From Labrenzia sp. VG12 (GTDB lineage Bacteria; Pseudomonadota; Alphaproteobacteria; Rhizobiales; Stappiaceae), in NCBI RefSeq assembly GCF_002237595.1, contig NZ_CP022529.1, positions 992,001 to 1,056,000 on the forward strand: a DNA stretch of 64,000 nt. Direction: 5' to 3'. The notes below the pieces were generated by a model, which was not told where the DNA came from, did not search any database, and saw only the letters and a list, made by a program, of their open reading frames with translations. Below, in pieces: positions 44,885-53,035 of the stretch; position 1 is the first letter of the stretch, and every line of letters starts with the position of its first letter. The position numbers and the translations under genes are program-made.

Positions 44885-45391
44885 ATGCATTCACTGAGAC
44901 AGAGATTTTGTTTTTCGCATTTCTTTGTGTGTCTTCTGATGGCCATCAGCCTGTTTCTGGGCACAACACACTTTGCCCCGGCCATTGCCGATGAAAGCCA
45001 GACAGGGCTGCCGGTTGAAGACCTGACCATAACGTCCGGCGAGACAGTGCACCGCTTTCAGGTCGAGATCGCCGCCACCGACGAACAGCGCTCCATGGGC
45101 CTGATGTTTCGCGAGGAAATGGCGCCGGACCGCGGCATGCTGTTCCTGTTCGAAACCGAAGGTCAGCGCTATTTCTGGATGAAGAACACGCCCTTGCCGC
45201 TGGACATCATCTACATCTCCGCAACCGGCACGATCGTCAGCATCGCCGCGGACACCAAACCCTTTTCGCTGGACACCATCCCCTCGGACGGCCCTTCGCA
45301 ATTTGTGCTGGAAATTAACGCAGGCCTTTCCGCAAAGCTCGGCGTCAAGCCGGGAGACAAGGTGTCGAGCCCGTCGATGGGGGCGGAATAG
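44885..45391 (+). CDS. Exported DUF192 protein
   Basis: A 168-residue protein from the ATG at 44885 with a signal peptide (FFVCLLMAISLFLG, cleavage near AIA-DES). The rest is DUF192: EQRSMGLMFREEMAPDRGMLF, FWMKNTPLPLDIIYI and VLEINAGLSAKLGVKPGD. The family is a small beta-barrel of unknown function, common next to regulatory and envelope genes. It is separated from the response regulator by 155 bases. Confidence 0.9.
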   Translation: MHSLRQRFCFSHFFVCLLMAISLFLGTTHFAPAIADESQTGLPVEDLTITSGETVHRFQVEIAATDEQRSMGLMFREEMAPDRGMLFLFETEGQRYFWMKNTPLPLDIIYISATGTIVSIAADTKPFSLDTIPSDGPSQFVLEINAGLSAKLGVKPGDKVSSPSMGAE

Positions 45392-45449
45392 GTGCTGGCG
45401 GTGAGGTACAGCTTTCCGGATCCTTCGTAGCCATTAGCGCATCTTGGTT

Positions 45450-45767
45450 TTACGCGAACACCGCGCAGACCCAGAACACGATGATGGCGATGAGTACCAT
45501 GATTGCAACGACAAGGAGTTCGCCGCGCTTTTCGGCGGCGCTGCGGTTCCTTCTGCTCACTCTTATCGCGCGCAGATGTCTGAGGCGCTCATGGTCTAAG
45601 GCCCAACAACGTCCAACCAAAGCTGCTGCTACGGCCGGGGGCATCAGGAAAAGGCCCGTGAACGGCATCCCGAAGCCTTTGGTCATTTCCCAGTAAACCG
45701 CAAGGCCCGTTAAGAGAAACCATGAAATCACAAATACGAAGAGGTTCCGTTTGGCTCTTCTTGTCAC
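45450..45767 (-). CDS. Small three-helix membrane protein, unknown
   Basis: A 105-residue protein from a GTG at 45767 with AAGAAGG upstream. Three predicted membrane helices are ~8-26 (LFVFVISWFLLTGLAVYW), ~32-55 and ~83-104 (ELLVVAIMVLIAIIVFWVCA), with a basic cytoplasmic loop between the second and third. I do not recognise a family. It is convergent with the DUF192 gene. Confidence 0.6.
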   Translation of the reverse strand: MTRRAKRNLFVFVISWFLLTGLAVYWEMTKGFGMPFTGLFLMPPAVAAALVGRCWALDHERLRHLRAIRVSRRNRSAAEKRGELLVVAIMVLIAIIVFWVCAVFA

Positions 45768-45839
45768 GAATTGCTGCCTTCTTGAAACACCGAGACTAAG
45801 CCATGAATTGAATGGAGTGCTGTCCGTCAGGTCGTGATT

Positions 45840-46367
45840 TCAATGCCGCTTGATACCCTCGCCACTGCGCTTCGCTCGTATCTCCGAGCGTTCGACGATC
45901 CGCCAGGTGCCGTTCCCGATCTGATTGAGCGCTTCTGCCTCATCGGCGCGTTCAAGACTGCCGTGCAGCACGGCATGGGCAAGGACACGGCGACCTGGTC
46001 CGGAAAGGCCCTGCTTGGCTGACATGATCCGCCGAACAGGGCTGCCGTCGCCCTGGGGGTCGGCAAGGCCAATCAAGGCGGTCAGTTCTCGCTGAGTGGT
46101 GCCAAAGTGCTTTTGTGCTTCCCTGACCAGCTTGGCGTCCTGTTCCATCCGGACACGTTTTTGCAACGCTTTGACTTCTTCCGCATTGGCAAACCAGCCG
46201 GACGGCAGCGGCAATGTTTCAATCCATGCCTGCAGACATCCGAGATCTGCCTTGGCGTCTGCCGGCACCACCGGAAGAGCACACACGGCATCAAAAAGGG
46301 CCTTGTCGCTTTCTTCTTCCAGAATGGCTGGAACCGTGGTCTCCAGCAGCAAAACTGCAATAGGCAT
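45840..46367 (-). CDS. Hypothetical protein with possible HTH segment
   Basis: A 175-residue soluble protein starting MPIAVLLLETTVPAIL, with GGAGAT upstream of the ATG. The middle (REAQKHFGTTQRELTALIG then SPVRRIMSAKQGLSGPGRR) looks like a helix-turn-helix of the Cro/C1 or DUF-HTH kind, and a WRIVERSEIRA tail follows. No family is recognised. It is 72 bases upstream of the small membrane-protein gene on the same strand. Confidence 0.55.
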   Translation of the reverse strand: MPIAVLLLETTVPAILEEESDKALFDAVCALPVVPADAKADLGCLQAWIETLPLPSGWFANAEEVKALQKRVRMEQDAKLVREAQKHFGTTQRELTALIGLADPQGDGSPVRRIMSAKQGLSGPGRRVLAHAVLHGSLERADEAEALNQIGNGTWRIVERSEIRAKRSGEGIKRH

Positions 46368-46836
46368 ATTTTTATCTCCGATTTGAAGGGCAGGAAACGC
46401 TGAGTCCTCCGGTAGTCTGCCTGCAAAGTCGTTATCAGCGAGCTTGATGCTTCACCGGAGGATGGCGCAGCAACCCAATCCCTAACTGTCGATGATCGGC
46501 AAATTGATGAAGAATGATGTCAGCGCAGCGCGCACGGGATTTCCTTCCTGAAAAATGAGCGGAAGCGCTCCGCAGTCGACTTACCAGGGGTTGTGTCTCA
46601 GCGCAAATTTGCATGGATGCCCGATGGACAGCCCGTTTCCGGGCAGGGCCTTTCCTGCATCTATCGGGCATGAGCCGGAATTGAGCGCACCACTCGCCCT
46701 GAACAGGACAGGAACGGAAACTGGAACTATTCCGGGACTCCATTGTCCGTTTTTGTCCACAAGGGACAGATTTTCATGGTCTGTTCTCGCTTGACCCAGG
46801 CGCCGAACGCCTATAAATCCCCAGAAATCAACGGAT
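46368..46836. other. 469-base region before tRNA-Pro, no gene seen
   Basis: Frames here are short and lack credible starts. The region contains a nested inverted repeat (46617-46671) listed separately. A stretch at 46735-46765 is T- and G-rich with TTTTTG, possibly the tRNA-Pro promoter zone. Confidence 0.5.
46617..46671. repeat. Nested inverted repeat upstream of tRNA-Pro
   Basis: Outer 9-bp perfect arms ATGCCCGAT (46617-46625) and ATCGGGCAT (46663-46671) enclose an inner hairpin GCCCG-TTTC-CGGGC (46631-46644). The arrangement could form a cruciform or a structured RNA. Confidence 0.45.
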
Positions 46837-46913
<77 letters not shown>

Positions 46914-47156
46914 CTCTCCCTCACAGTGTTGTCGACTGCATCGAGCGATACTTCGCCGGCTACCACATGTGCTGCCAATCCGGTGAAATGAGAACGTTTT
47001 TGCTGCGGTTGCCGCGCAAAGGCTGGGATAATTCCGGGGATGCCGGGAATGCGGGCTTGTGCAAGCTACGTCGCGGCAACAGACTGGTCTGGAACAAGTT
47101 TCAAGGCGTTGTGATCGGCACGGACCGCATGGGGTGCGGGGCGACGGAGCGGGTGG

Positions 47157-47867
47157 ATGCTACCGGATCCGGACGAACAGGCGACCCTGGACGTGACGGC
47201 GGCGATTGCCGCCCTTCGAACAAGGGTCGAGGACAGCGGACTTTCTCTCAAGGAAAGTGCGGATTTCTCCCTGTTCGAAAAAACGGTGCGCGCAACCGAA
47301 GACAAGTACCTGATGGAGGATTTCTCTCCGCGTTTCTTCGATCTGCATGGCGCAACTGCCTTCTGGGTCGGGGCCTATAACGCGCACGGCAACATCGTGT
47401 CGGTCCAGGCGGCCAAGATGGACGACCTGCGGGACCGCAGCCTGGCCGAACACTGGCAGCAGCAGCAGCGCCGCATCTTTGTCGATCCCAACCCGCAGGT
47501 GCGCTTCGGCACAGACCATGCCCATGACGCCTATTTCATGCGCGGGCGCATCGTCTATCACGGTAACCTCTGGCTCAGGCGCGATATCCGCGGCAAGGGG
47601 CTGGCCGAACCGCTGACGCAGCTTGGTTTCCTCTTGTCTCTGCTGAAATGGTCGCCGGACTATCTTTACGGGCTGATGGCCGCCAGAAGCGCGGAGAAGG
47701 GCTTCGGCATCCGGGTCGGTTACCGCCGCTTCGTTCCGCGCGGCACACACTGGGAAATTGCACCGGGCCATATCCGGGCGGATGACTGGCTGGTCTACGC
47801 CACGCGCGGCGATCTGCACGGGCTGGCCAAGCTGATTGTCAGGACGTCCGGCGCAGATCCTGAATGA
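47157..47867 (+). CDS. Hypothetical protein, GNAT-like
   Basis: A 236-residue soluble protein. A segment WLRRDIRGKGLAEPLTQLG resembles the acetyl-CoA-binding motif A of GNAT acetyltransferases (R-G-K-G-L). It is preceded by strands (TAFWVGAYNAHGNIVSVQAA) and followed by YGLMAARSAEKGFGIRVGYR, consistent with the fold. The substrate is unknown. Its 3' end overlaps the convergent gene by 29 bases. Confidence 0.6.
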   Translation: MLPDPDEQATLDVTAAIAALRTRVEDSGLSLKESADFSLFEKTVRATEDKYLMEDFSPRFFDLHGATAFWVGAYNAHGNIVSVQAAKMDDLRDRSLAEHWQQQQRRIFVDPNPQVRFGTDHAHDAYFMRGRIVYHGNLWLRRDIRGKGLAEPLTQLGFLLSLLKWSPDYLYGLMAARSAEKGFGIRVGYRRFVPRGTHWEIAPGHIRADDWLVYATRGDLHGLAKLIVRTSGADPE

Positions 47868-48384
47868 CGCCGAAATAGGCGCAGAACCGGACGGGAGAAT
47901 AGGGGGCAGGGCGCAGCGCGACAATCAGCCGCTCAAACGCCACTTCGTAGATTTCGCCATTCACCTGCACGGGCGTGCGGGCGTAGCCGTAATAGGGCGT
48001 GCCGGCAAGCGCCTTGCGATAGCCTTCGGCAGAGGCCTGTTCCAGCTCTTCGTCCGGTGTGCGCAGTCCTGTAGCGGGGCTGGACGGGCTGGCCCAGTCT
48101 TCTCCGAACAGAGTGCGCTGGCCGCTGTCCTTGCCGACATAGAAGATTGGTGGCGGCGCGCCGTCCGGCATCCGGTCCGAACACAGGCTCAGATGAGGCA
48201 GGTAGGGTTTGAGGCACTCCTGGATCTCGCCGGAACCTGCGGACAGGATGCTGTCGTAAAAGGCAGACAAACGCGGATCGGCCAGGCCCCGGTCGATGGC
48301 CTTGGTTCCGATTTCGCTAAAAAGAGCGTTTGGGCGCGTCAGCAAGGTCGGTCTCGTCCGTTGGTTATGACGGTTACCGTTCAA
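47839..48384 (-). CDS. Hypothetical protein, possibly PAS-like
   Basis: A 181-residue protein that starts at a TTG (48384) overlapping the end of the upstream gene by 11 bases. A block PIFYVGKDSGQRTLFGEDWA and a C-terminal VAFERLIVALRPAPYSPVRF are consistent with a PAS-like alpha/beta sensor fold, but no ligand motif is evident. It is probably expressed together with the 77-residue gene just upstream. Confidence 0.55.
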   Translation of the reverse strand: MNGNRHNQRTRPTLLTRPNALFSEIGTKAIDRGLADPRLSAFYDSILSAGSGEIQECLKPYLPHLSLCSDRMPDGAPPPIFYVGKDSGQRTLFGEDWASPSSPATGLRTPDEELEQASAEGYRKALAGTPYYGYARTPVQVNGEIYEVAFERLIVALRPAPYSPVRFCAYFGVIQDLRRTS

Positions 48385-48607
48385 ACGCCTGCAGCAGAAG
48401 CGACATGACGTTCAGGAACTCGTCGCGTTTCTCGGGAGACAGTTGATCCGGATCGCCAACACCATAGTCGAGCGTCAGGATCATGTCCCACATCTCCGTC
48501 AGGTTGGCCGCATCGATGGCGGCCTTCAAGGTGAGCCCTTCCGTCGTGATCGGCTGCACATGTTCAGGAACAGGTGTGTCCAATCGCTTCAGATACTCAT
48601 AGTACAT
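48374..48607 (-). CDS. Small hypothetical protein
   Basis: A 77-residue acidic helical protein from the ATG at 48607 (AAGG nine bases upstream; an in-frame ATG at 48643 lacks one). It contains ITTEGLTLKAAIDAANLTEMW and ends LLLQAFER. The stop lies inside the next gene, suggesting coupling. No family is recognised. Confidence 0.55.
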   Translation of the reverse strand: MYYEYLKRLDTPVPEHVQPITTEGLTLKAAIDAANLTEMWDMILTLDYGVGDPDQLSPEKRDEFLNVMSLLLQAFER

Positions 48608-48955
48608 ATTGCTAGCCTTGTTGTTATTATGAGCCGTGCCCATGCCACAGGGCCCGGCCGGTCAAGGCCAGTGCCCTAAGATCAGTGTGTCAAAGGGCCG
48701 GTTGGATGGTCACAGCCCAAGTCACGTTACGGCAGTTTTTAGCACGCAGAGGTGGCATTTGTCATGTCACGAAAGTGTCACGCTTCCGCCAACGCGCAAT
48801 ACCGTTAACGTGACCTTTCATGGGTTGTGTCCCGTTCCCGGCAGGCAATGATTGAGCAAAGCATCAAGATCAGTGTTGACTTCGGGGGCAAAGGCGGGAA
48901 AAAGCTGGGGGTGAGGAAACAGACGTTCCGCGTTTTGATTTGAGGGCACAGTCAT
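48608..48955. promoter_or_regulatory. 348-base divergent intergenic region with repeated GTCACG elements
   Basis: No gene is seen. GTCACG occurs at 48721, 48766 and 48777, the last two as TGTCACG repeats exactly 11 bases apart, and inverted as CGTGAC at 48809-48814. GTCACGTTA (48721) and TAACGTGAC (48806-48814) form a perfect 9-bp inverted pair. These look like binding sites between the small gene on the left and the NDUFS4-like gene. Confidence 0.45.
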
Positions 48956-49261
48956 ATGGTTGCGCGCATTTACCGTCCGGCAAAAACGGCCATGCAGTCC
49001 GGCAAGGCGAAGACCCAGCGCTGGGTGCTGGATTATGAGCCGGAGGCGGCCAAATCCGTGGAGCCTCTGATGGGCTATACCTCTTCGTCCGACATGAAGC
49101 AGCAGATCAGGCTTTACTTCGAAAGCCAGGAAGAAGCCGTTGCCTATGCCAGACGTCACGGCATTCCGCACAGGGTGGAAAAGGCGCAGGAGCGCAAGGT
49201 GCGCGGTGCAGCCTATGCCGACAATTTCAAGTTCAACCGGGTTGCGCCCTGGACGCACTAG
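48956..49261 (+). CDS. NDUFS4-like complex I accessory subunit
   Basis: A 101-residue protein of the ETC complex I subunit conserved region family (NDUFS4): VARIYRPAKTAMQSGKAKTQ, RWVLDYEP and IRLYFESQEEAVAYARRHG, ending NFKFNRVAPWTH. The family is an accessory subunit of the NADH:ubiquinone oxidoreductase peripheral arm in alphaproteobacteria and mitochondria. It is stand-alone here, away from any nuo operon. Confidence 0.93.
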   Translation: MVARIYRPAKTAMQSGKAKTQRWVLDYEPEAAKSVEPLMGYTSSSDMKQQIRLYFESQEEAVAYARRHGIPHRVEKAQERKVRGAAYADNFKFNRVAPWTH

Positions 49262-49383
49262 CGGCCTGCCGTTTCCAAGATCAAAGTCGAACGTTGATTG
49301 CCTGTTGAAACCGGCAAAAGCGGATCGACTTCTGGCCGTGTTTCGGCGAAGACACTTCGGAGGTTGACGCAAGCCTCTCAAAC

Positions 49384-49460
49384 GGCCCCGTAGCTCAGCT
49401 GGATAGAGCACTCGCCTTCTAAGCGAATGGTCGCAGGTTCGAATCCTGCCGGGGTCGCCA
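49384..49460 (+). tRNA. tRNA-Arg (anticodon TCT)
   Basis: A 77-base cloverleaf with acceptor GGCCCCG / CGGGGTC, D-arm GCTCAGCTGGATAGAGC, anticodon stem TCGCC/AGCGA region with loop CTTCTAA, T-arm GCAGGTTCGAATCCTGC, discriminator G and an encoded CCA. The 260 bases after it (49461-49720) show no gene. Confidence 0.97.
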
Positions 49461-49720
49461 TTTTTCCAGGAAGCCAGACATTCTCATGGTCGATTTCGGG
49501 CACGCTTGACCAGGCCGACCGGGCTCTGCTGCCCGACCTGGCAGTCAAAAGCACCTGTCCACGCAATCGGTCGTGGTTCCGACCTGCCGGCAGCCATTTT
49601 CATTCGAATGTCAGGACCAAAAGCCGCTGGTATCAGACATGTTCACGCCCCGAACATGCCGCTGCCGCGCACCAGCCCGCATGTTTATGGGGGGTGATGC
49701 GCGGCATTGCCTGTCGGCGG

Positions 49721-49975
49721 TCAGACAGATTCGGCCTTCGCCGTCTCTGCCTTCGTCTGCCCCACCATGAGAGGTGTGATCTTGGTCTTCAGAATCATGT
49801 CGACATCCTCAGACCCGTCTTCCAGGGACTGGAGCGCCATGTCGAGGAAATAGGAGCAGAACGTGCGACCGTCCTTGTCCGATTCCTTCTTGGTGTAGCG
49901 GATCATCCGCTTGATCGCTTCGATTGTAGGTTCCTGTTCGACTTCAGGGCGATCAGGGGTGACTTTCATAGACAT
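49721..49975 (-). CDS. Small hypothetical protein divergent from the BTAD regulator
   Basis: An 84-residue charged protein from the ATG at 49975: KVTPDRPEVEQEPTIEAIKR, FCSYFLDMALQSLEDG, ending in an Ala/Lys/Glu tail. It has no signal peptide and no recognised family. Directly upstream is AATACT-ACCCACC-AGTATT, and its ACTACCCAC core recurs in the precursor/ycaO control region. That hints at common control with the RiPP-like genes. Confidence 0.55.
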   Translation of the reverse strand: MSMKVTPDRPEVEQEPTIEAIKRMIRYTKKESDKDGRTFCSYFLDMALQSLEDGSEDVDMILKTKITPLMVGQTKAETAKAESV

Positions 49976-50156
49976 AATACTACCCACCAGTATTTTAATT
50001 GCCGTTTGCAGCTGAGCTGCTGTGACCATCCACGAAAAAGCATGCTGTTGCAGCGTGAAATGAGCGTGATAAGGTGCTGTTGTGTTTCAGGTTGCATGGT
50101 ATTCGCAGTTGCGCAATCGCAACTGAAAAACAGTGAATTTCAATTACGGGGAATTG

Positions 50157-52145
50157 ATGGCAAACGCCTTTTGCTTCGCCTGTCTCGGTCGACCCTTGCT
50201 GCTGGGCAAGGGACAGGAGCCGGTTGCGGCAAAAACCCGTAAGGCACTGGCAATTATGGGATATTTGTGCCGCAGTGGAGGTCTGACATCGCCGCGCGAG
50301 GCGCTGGCGGACCTGCTTTGGTCCGGTACGGACCGGCACAAGGCGATGCAGTCCTTGCGCCAGGCCCTGCGCCAGCTGAAAACGGCGGAGGAAGCCGGCG
50401 GTATCGATGTCGTGCGGTCGTCTCCGGGGCACGTCCAATTGGATCCGGCGGTCTTTTCCTCGGACCTGACGCGCGTCATGGAGCTGGTCGAACGCGGTCA
50501 GGCCGCGGACTTTCATGAAGCGGAGGAGCTCTGGCGCGGAGACTTCCTGAGCGGCTTTGAGGACATCGATCCGGAGTTTTCCGAGTGGCTGATGGTCGAG
50601 CGGGAACGGGTTCAGAACGAAGTCACCAGCGCCGCGTTCCAGCATCTCAATCAGATCTCAACTGAAGACGGTGGCGTGCGGGTGGAGGCTGGCGGCCGCT
50701 TCCTCCTGAAGATCGATCCTGCGTATGAAGCTGCGCACAGGGTCCTGATCCGTCTCTACAAGAAACTCGGCCAGCACGAGCGGGCAGAACAGCAATACCA
50801 GGCCTGCGTCCGCGAAATGCGGCTTCACCTGGATGTGGAGCCGGAGCCGGAAACGAAGGCGCTGTTGTCGGAGCAGGAGGACGCGAGTGCGTCGACAGCT
50901 TCACACGCGGAGAAGAACAAAGAAACGAAGAACGTACTCAAAAACGCGGCCGATTTTGTTCACTTGCCGGAAATATCAATCATCACTACTGCGCTGAACA
51001 AAAGAGGATTGGGCGACGCAATTCATCTGCGTGAAGAGATTGTTTCAGGCCTCTCCTCATTTCGGTCGTTTGATCTGTTTGAATCTGAGTATTTCGGCGA
51101 AGACGACGCTCCTAAACCTACTTTGGTGGAGGGGAGTGAACTCGGGAGCTATGTTCTTCGCTTTCGCCATGACGATCGCTCGGGAAAAATTGTTGTCCAA
51201 TTCGATGACCGAAGCAACGGGCAGATAGTATTCAATGAAATTGTGGATCTAAGTCTTTGGGACGGTATCGTGCCTACGGCAAGTCAGATTGTCAGCCGTA
51301 TTCATGGTCATGCAATTACCAAGCTTAGAAATCCGGCAAATACATCGACCTTTGCACGGTGGTGCCAAGCAGACGCGTTGCTTTGGGACTTCACCCCACA
51401 GTCCGATGAAAAAGCGATGTCTATTCTCGATGAGATAGAACTGACCAATAATTCGTTCTCACGAGTATACTCGGCAAAAGCGTCGATAATCATGAAGAGA
51501 GAAATACACTTTCCACTTCATGATAATTCATATCAGGACGGCAAGAATGATCTTCTTAGTCTTGCTGAAAAATCAATTATGTTGGACCCTTGGCAAGCCA
51601 TGAATCAGAGGATTTATGGTTGGGCGCTGATATTGTCAAACATGCCAGAAGAAGCACGTAGGGCGTTTCAAAACGCAGGGCGATTGAGTTCTTCTGACCC
51701 AGCCAACTTGATGTCCGTTGCTGAAGGACTTGCATTTTCCGGCGACGTCTCTGAAGCACTCGCCACCGCAAAAAGGGCGTTTTCGCTTTTCGCCTTTGTT
51801 CCTCGAGTCTTCTATGAGTATCTCGCAAACATATATTTTGCTGCGCAAGACTATGAAACGGCTATCAGGCAAATTGAACGCGGTTCAGGAATTGGAATTA
51901 GCGGCCTTACGACTCGCGTTGCCGCGCTAATTTGTGCAGGTCGCGAAGAGGAAGCGATGCAGATACTTGGTCGGTACAGCAATCAGTTGGCTGGAACGAT
52001 GAAGCAGTCTTCCATGATGGCGGAAGATCCCGCTGGTTGGCGCCGGAAAGTGAACTTTTTCCAAGACGATAAGGTGCGCCTTGAATACGACAAGGGCGCT
52101 GCATTGGTGCAACGCTTCCTTTTCGATGGCCCAGGTTCAATTTAG
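50157..52145 (+). CDS. BTAD/SARP-type transcriptional regulator with TPR-like C-terminus
   Basis: A 662-residue regulator. The N-terminal OmpR-like winged helix (~1-85: CLGRPLLLGKGQE, KTRKALAIMGYL, HKAMQSLRQALRQLK) is followed by a bacterial transcriptional activation domain (~90-240, to YQACVREMRLHLDVEPEPE). The ~280-660 region looks like TPR repeats (LMSVAEGLAFSGDVSEALATA, IYFAAQDYETAIRQIE). The ATG at 50157 (GGGGA upstream) is preferred to the GTG at 50133. GC content drops sharply after ~50.9 kb, suggesting a differently derived C-terminus. It is next to the precursor peptides and ycaO, the classic place for a pathway-specific activator. Confidence 0.85.
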   Translation: MANAFCFACLGRPLLLGKGQEPVAAKTRKALAIMGYLCRSGGLTSPREALADLLWSGTDRHKAMQSLRQALRQLKTAEEAGGIDVVRSSPGHVQLDPAVFSSDLTRVMELVERGQAADFHEAEELWRGDFLSGFEDIDPEFSEWLMVERERVQNEVTSAAFQHLNQISTEDGGVRVEAGGRFLLKIDPAYEAAHRVLIRLYKKLGQHERAEQQYQACVREMRLHLDVEPEPETKALLSEQEDASASTASHAEKNKETKNVLKNAADFVHLPEISIITTALNKRGLGDAIHLREEIVSGLSSFRSFDLFESEYFGEDDAPKPTLVEGSELGSYVLRFRHDDRSGKIVVQFDDRSNGQIVFNEIVDLSLWDGIVPTASQIVSRIHGHAITKLRNPANTSTFARWCQADALLWDFTPQSDEKAMSILDEIELTNNSFSRVYSAKASIIMKREIHFPLHDNSYQDGKNDLLSLAEKSIMLDPWQAMNQRIYGWALILSNMPEEARRAFQNAGRLSSSDPANLMSVAEGLAFSGDVSEALATAKRAFSLFAFVPRVFYEYLANIYFAAQDYETAIRQIERGSGIGISGLTTRVAALICAGREEEAMQILGRYSNQLAGTMKQSSMMAEDPAGWRRKVNFFQDDKVRLEYDKGAALVQRFLFDGPGSI

Positions 52146-52424
52146 GGCGAAATGCTTCCCGAGGTCCTCAGCGTACCCTGCGATGTTACTGGCCAGTTTG
52201 TCATCATTCAGCTTGTAGGGAAGAACCACTGCGTTCTCTTGAAGCCTTTGGTCTACGACCTTGAAGGTCATCAGACTGGTTGCGTGTTTGGGGAGACCAA
52301 TTTGCGCAAGCGCTTCCTGAGGTGAGCTCACGAGGGCTTCACGTACTGATTCATCCAGGGATGCCCGGGCAAGAAGACGACCTAGCTCTATCACGTTGCT
52401 TTTGTAGTGCGGAAATCTAGCCAT
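52137..52424 (-). CDS. NHLP-like RiPP precursor peptide candidate 1
   Basis: A 95-residue peptide, ATG at 52424 with GGGGA upstream. Residues ~12-68 resemble nitrile-hydratase-type leader peptides: LGRLLARASLDESVREALVS, then PQEALAQIGLP, a strand LMTFKVVDQRL and NAVVLP. The remaining core (~69-95) contains NIAGYAEDLGKHFALN and no Cys. The stop overlaps the convergent regulator stop by nine bases. It is followed on its 5' side by the second, similar peptide gene. The leader call is good; whether the tail is modified is inference. Confidence 0.72.
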   Translation of the reverse strand: MARFPHYKSNVIELGRLLARASLDESVREALVSSPQEALAQIGLPKHATSLMTFKVVDQRLQENAVVLPYKLNDDKLASNIAGYAEDLGKHFALN

Positions 52425-52505
52425 GTTTTCCCCTCGAAAGTTGTGTCCACCGAACTCAAGTCTGATGATTTGAGTTCGGCAGTCTTTGTGAAGTGTACCG
52501 AATAT

Positions 52506-52796
52506 TTACTCGGGAAGATCTTCGTAGTAGCAGCTGCCAAGCGCCAGCTTGCCGAGCTCTTCGAAATAGCTTTCATCATTGGCGGCGACCCGGGCGGCAT
52601 CGACGTCGGCCGGGATGATCAGGTGGACCAGGTCCGCAGTGTCAGCGAGGATGGTCAGATCGCTGCGGGCACCGAGATCCGCCAGAACTTCTGCCGAGTT
52701 TTCGACAAGATGTTCACGGGCAGTGCTGTCCTGGATGATTGCGCCAAGTTTCGCGCCGAGTTTCAGGGCGGAAGCAGTAGAAGTATTGGCGTGCAT
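52506..52796 (-). CDS. NHLP-like RiPP precursor peptide candidate 2
   Basis: A 96-residue peptide. The ATG at 52796 is fixed by AGGAGG six bases upstream. The leader-like part (LGAIIQDSTAREHLVENS, AEVLADLG, LTILADTADLVHLIIP) matches precursor 1 and the nitrile-hydratase leader family. The C-terminal tail has ESYFEELGKLALGSCYYEDL: one Cys, one Ser and four Tyr in a short stretch. The Y-x-E-(D/E)-LGK unit is common to both precursors. It is transcribed away from ycaO from the shared AT-rich region. Confidence 0.74.
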   Translation of the reverse strand: MHANTSTASALKLGAKLGAIIQDSTAREHLVENSAEVLADLGARSDLTILADTADLVHLIIPADVDAARVAANDESYFEELGKLALGSCYYEDLPE

Positions 52797-53035
52797 GATG
52801 AGCCTCCTGAAGTTAAGGTTGCACGGTAACTTGCCTGGTGGTTGGATGGTCACCCGGCTTTTCTGAATTAGGTCAAACTTTAGTAAAATTATGTGGGTAG
52901 AAGTTTTTTACTACTGTCTGACTGCTTTCGAATTGACTGTAGAATGAAGTTGGGACTACCCACAATAGTAGTCAAAAGAATCCCGGGTGGGTGCAATTAC
53001 TGGGTGAGGTAAAGTACTTTACCTAGGGGGATAAC
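52797..53035. promoter_or_regulatory. AT-rich divergent control region between precursors and ycaO
   Basis: 239 bases, strikingly AT-rich between 52860 and 52980. It holds GACTAC-N8-GTAGTC (52954-52973), an 8-bp pair GTGGGTAG (52893-52900) / CTACCCAC (52956-52963), direct TGACTG copies near 52919 and 52934, and the 18-bp palindrome listed next. It probably contains both divergent promoters and the binding sites of the BTAD regulator. Confidence 0.6.
53007..53024. promoter_or_regulatory. Perfect 18-bp palindrome at the ycaO start
   Basis: AGGTAAAGTACTTTACCT is self-complementary over all 18 bases and ends one base before the AGGGGG ribosome-binding site of ycaO. Its place suggests a repressor operator or an RNA hairpin controlling translation of ycaO. 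Confidence 0.65.

Noticed and set aside
46435..46743. Minus-strand frame near tRNA-Pro
   Set aside because: Ser/Cys/Arg-rich composition and overlap with the nested inverted repeat suggest it is not coding.
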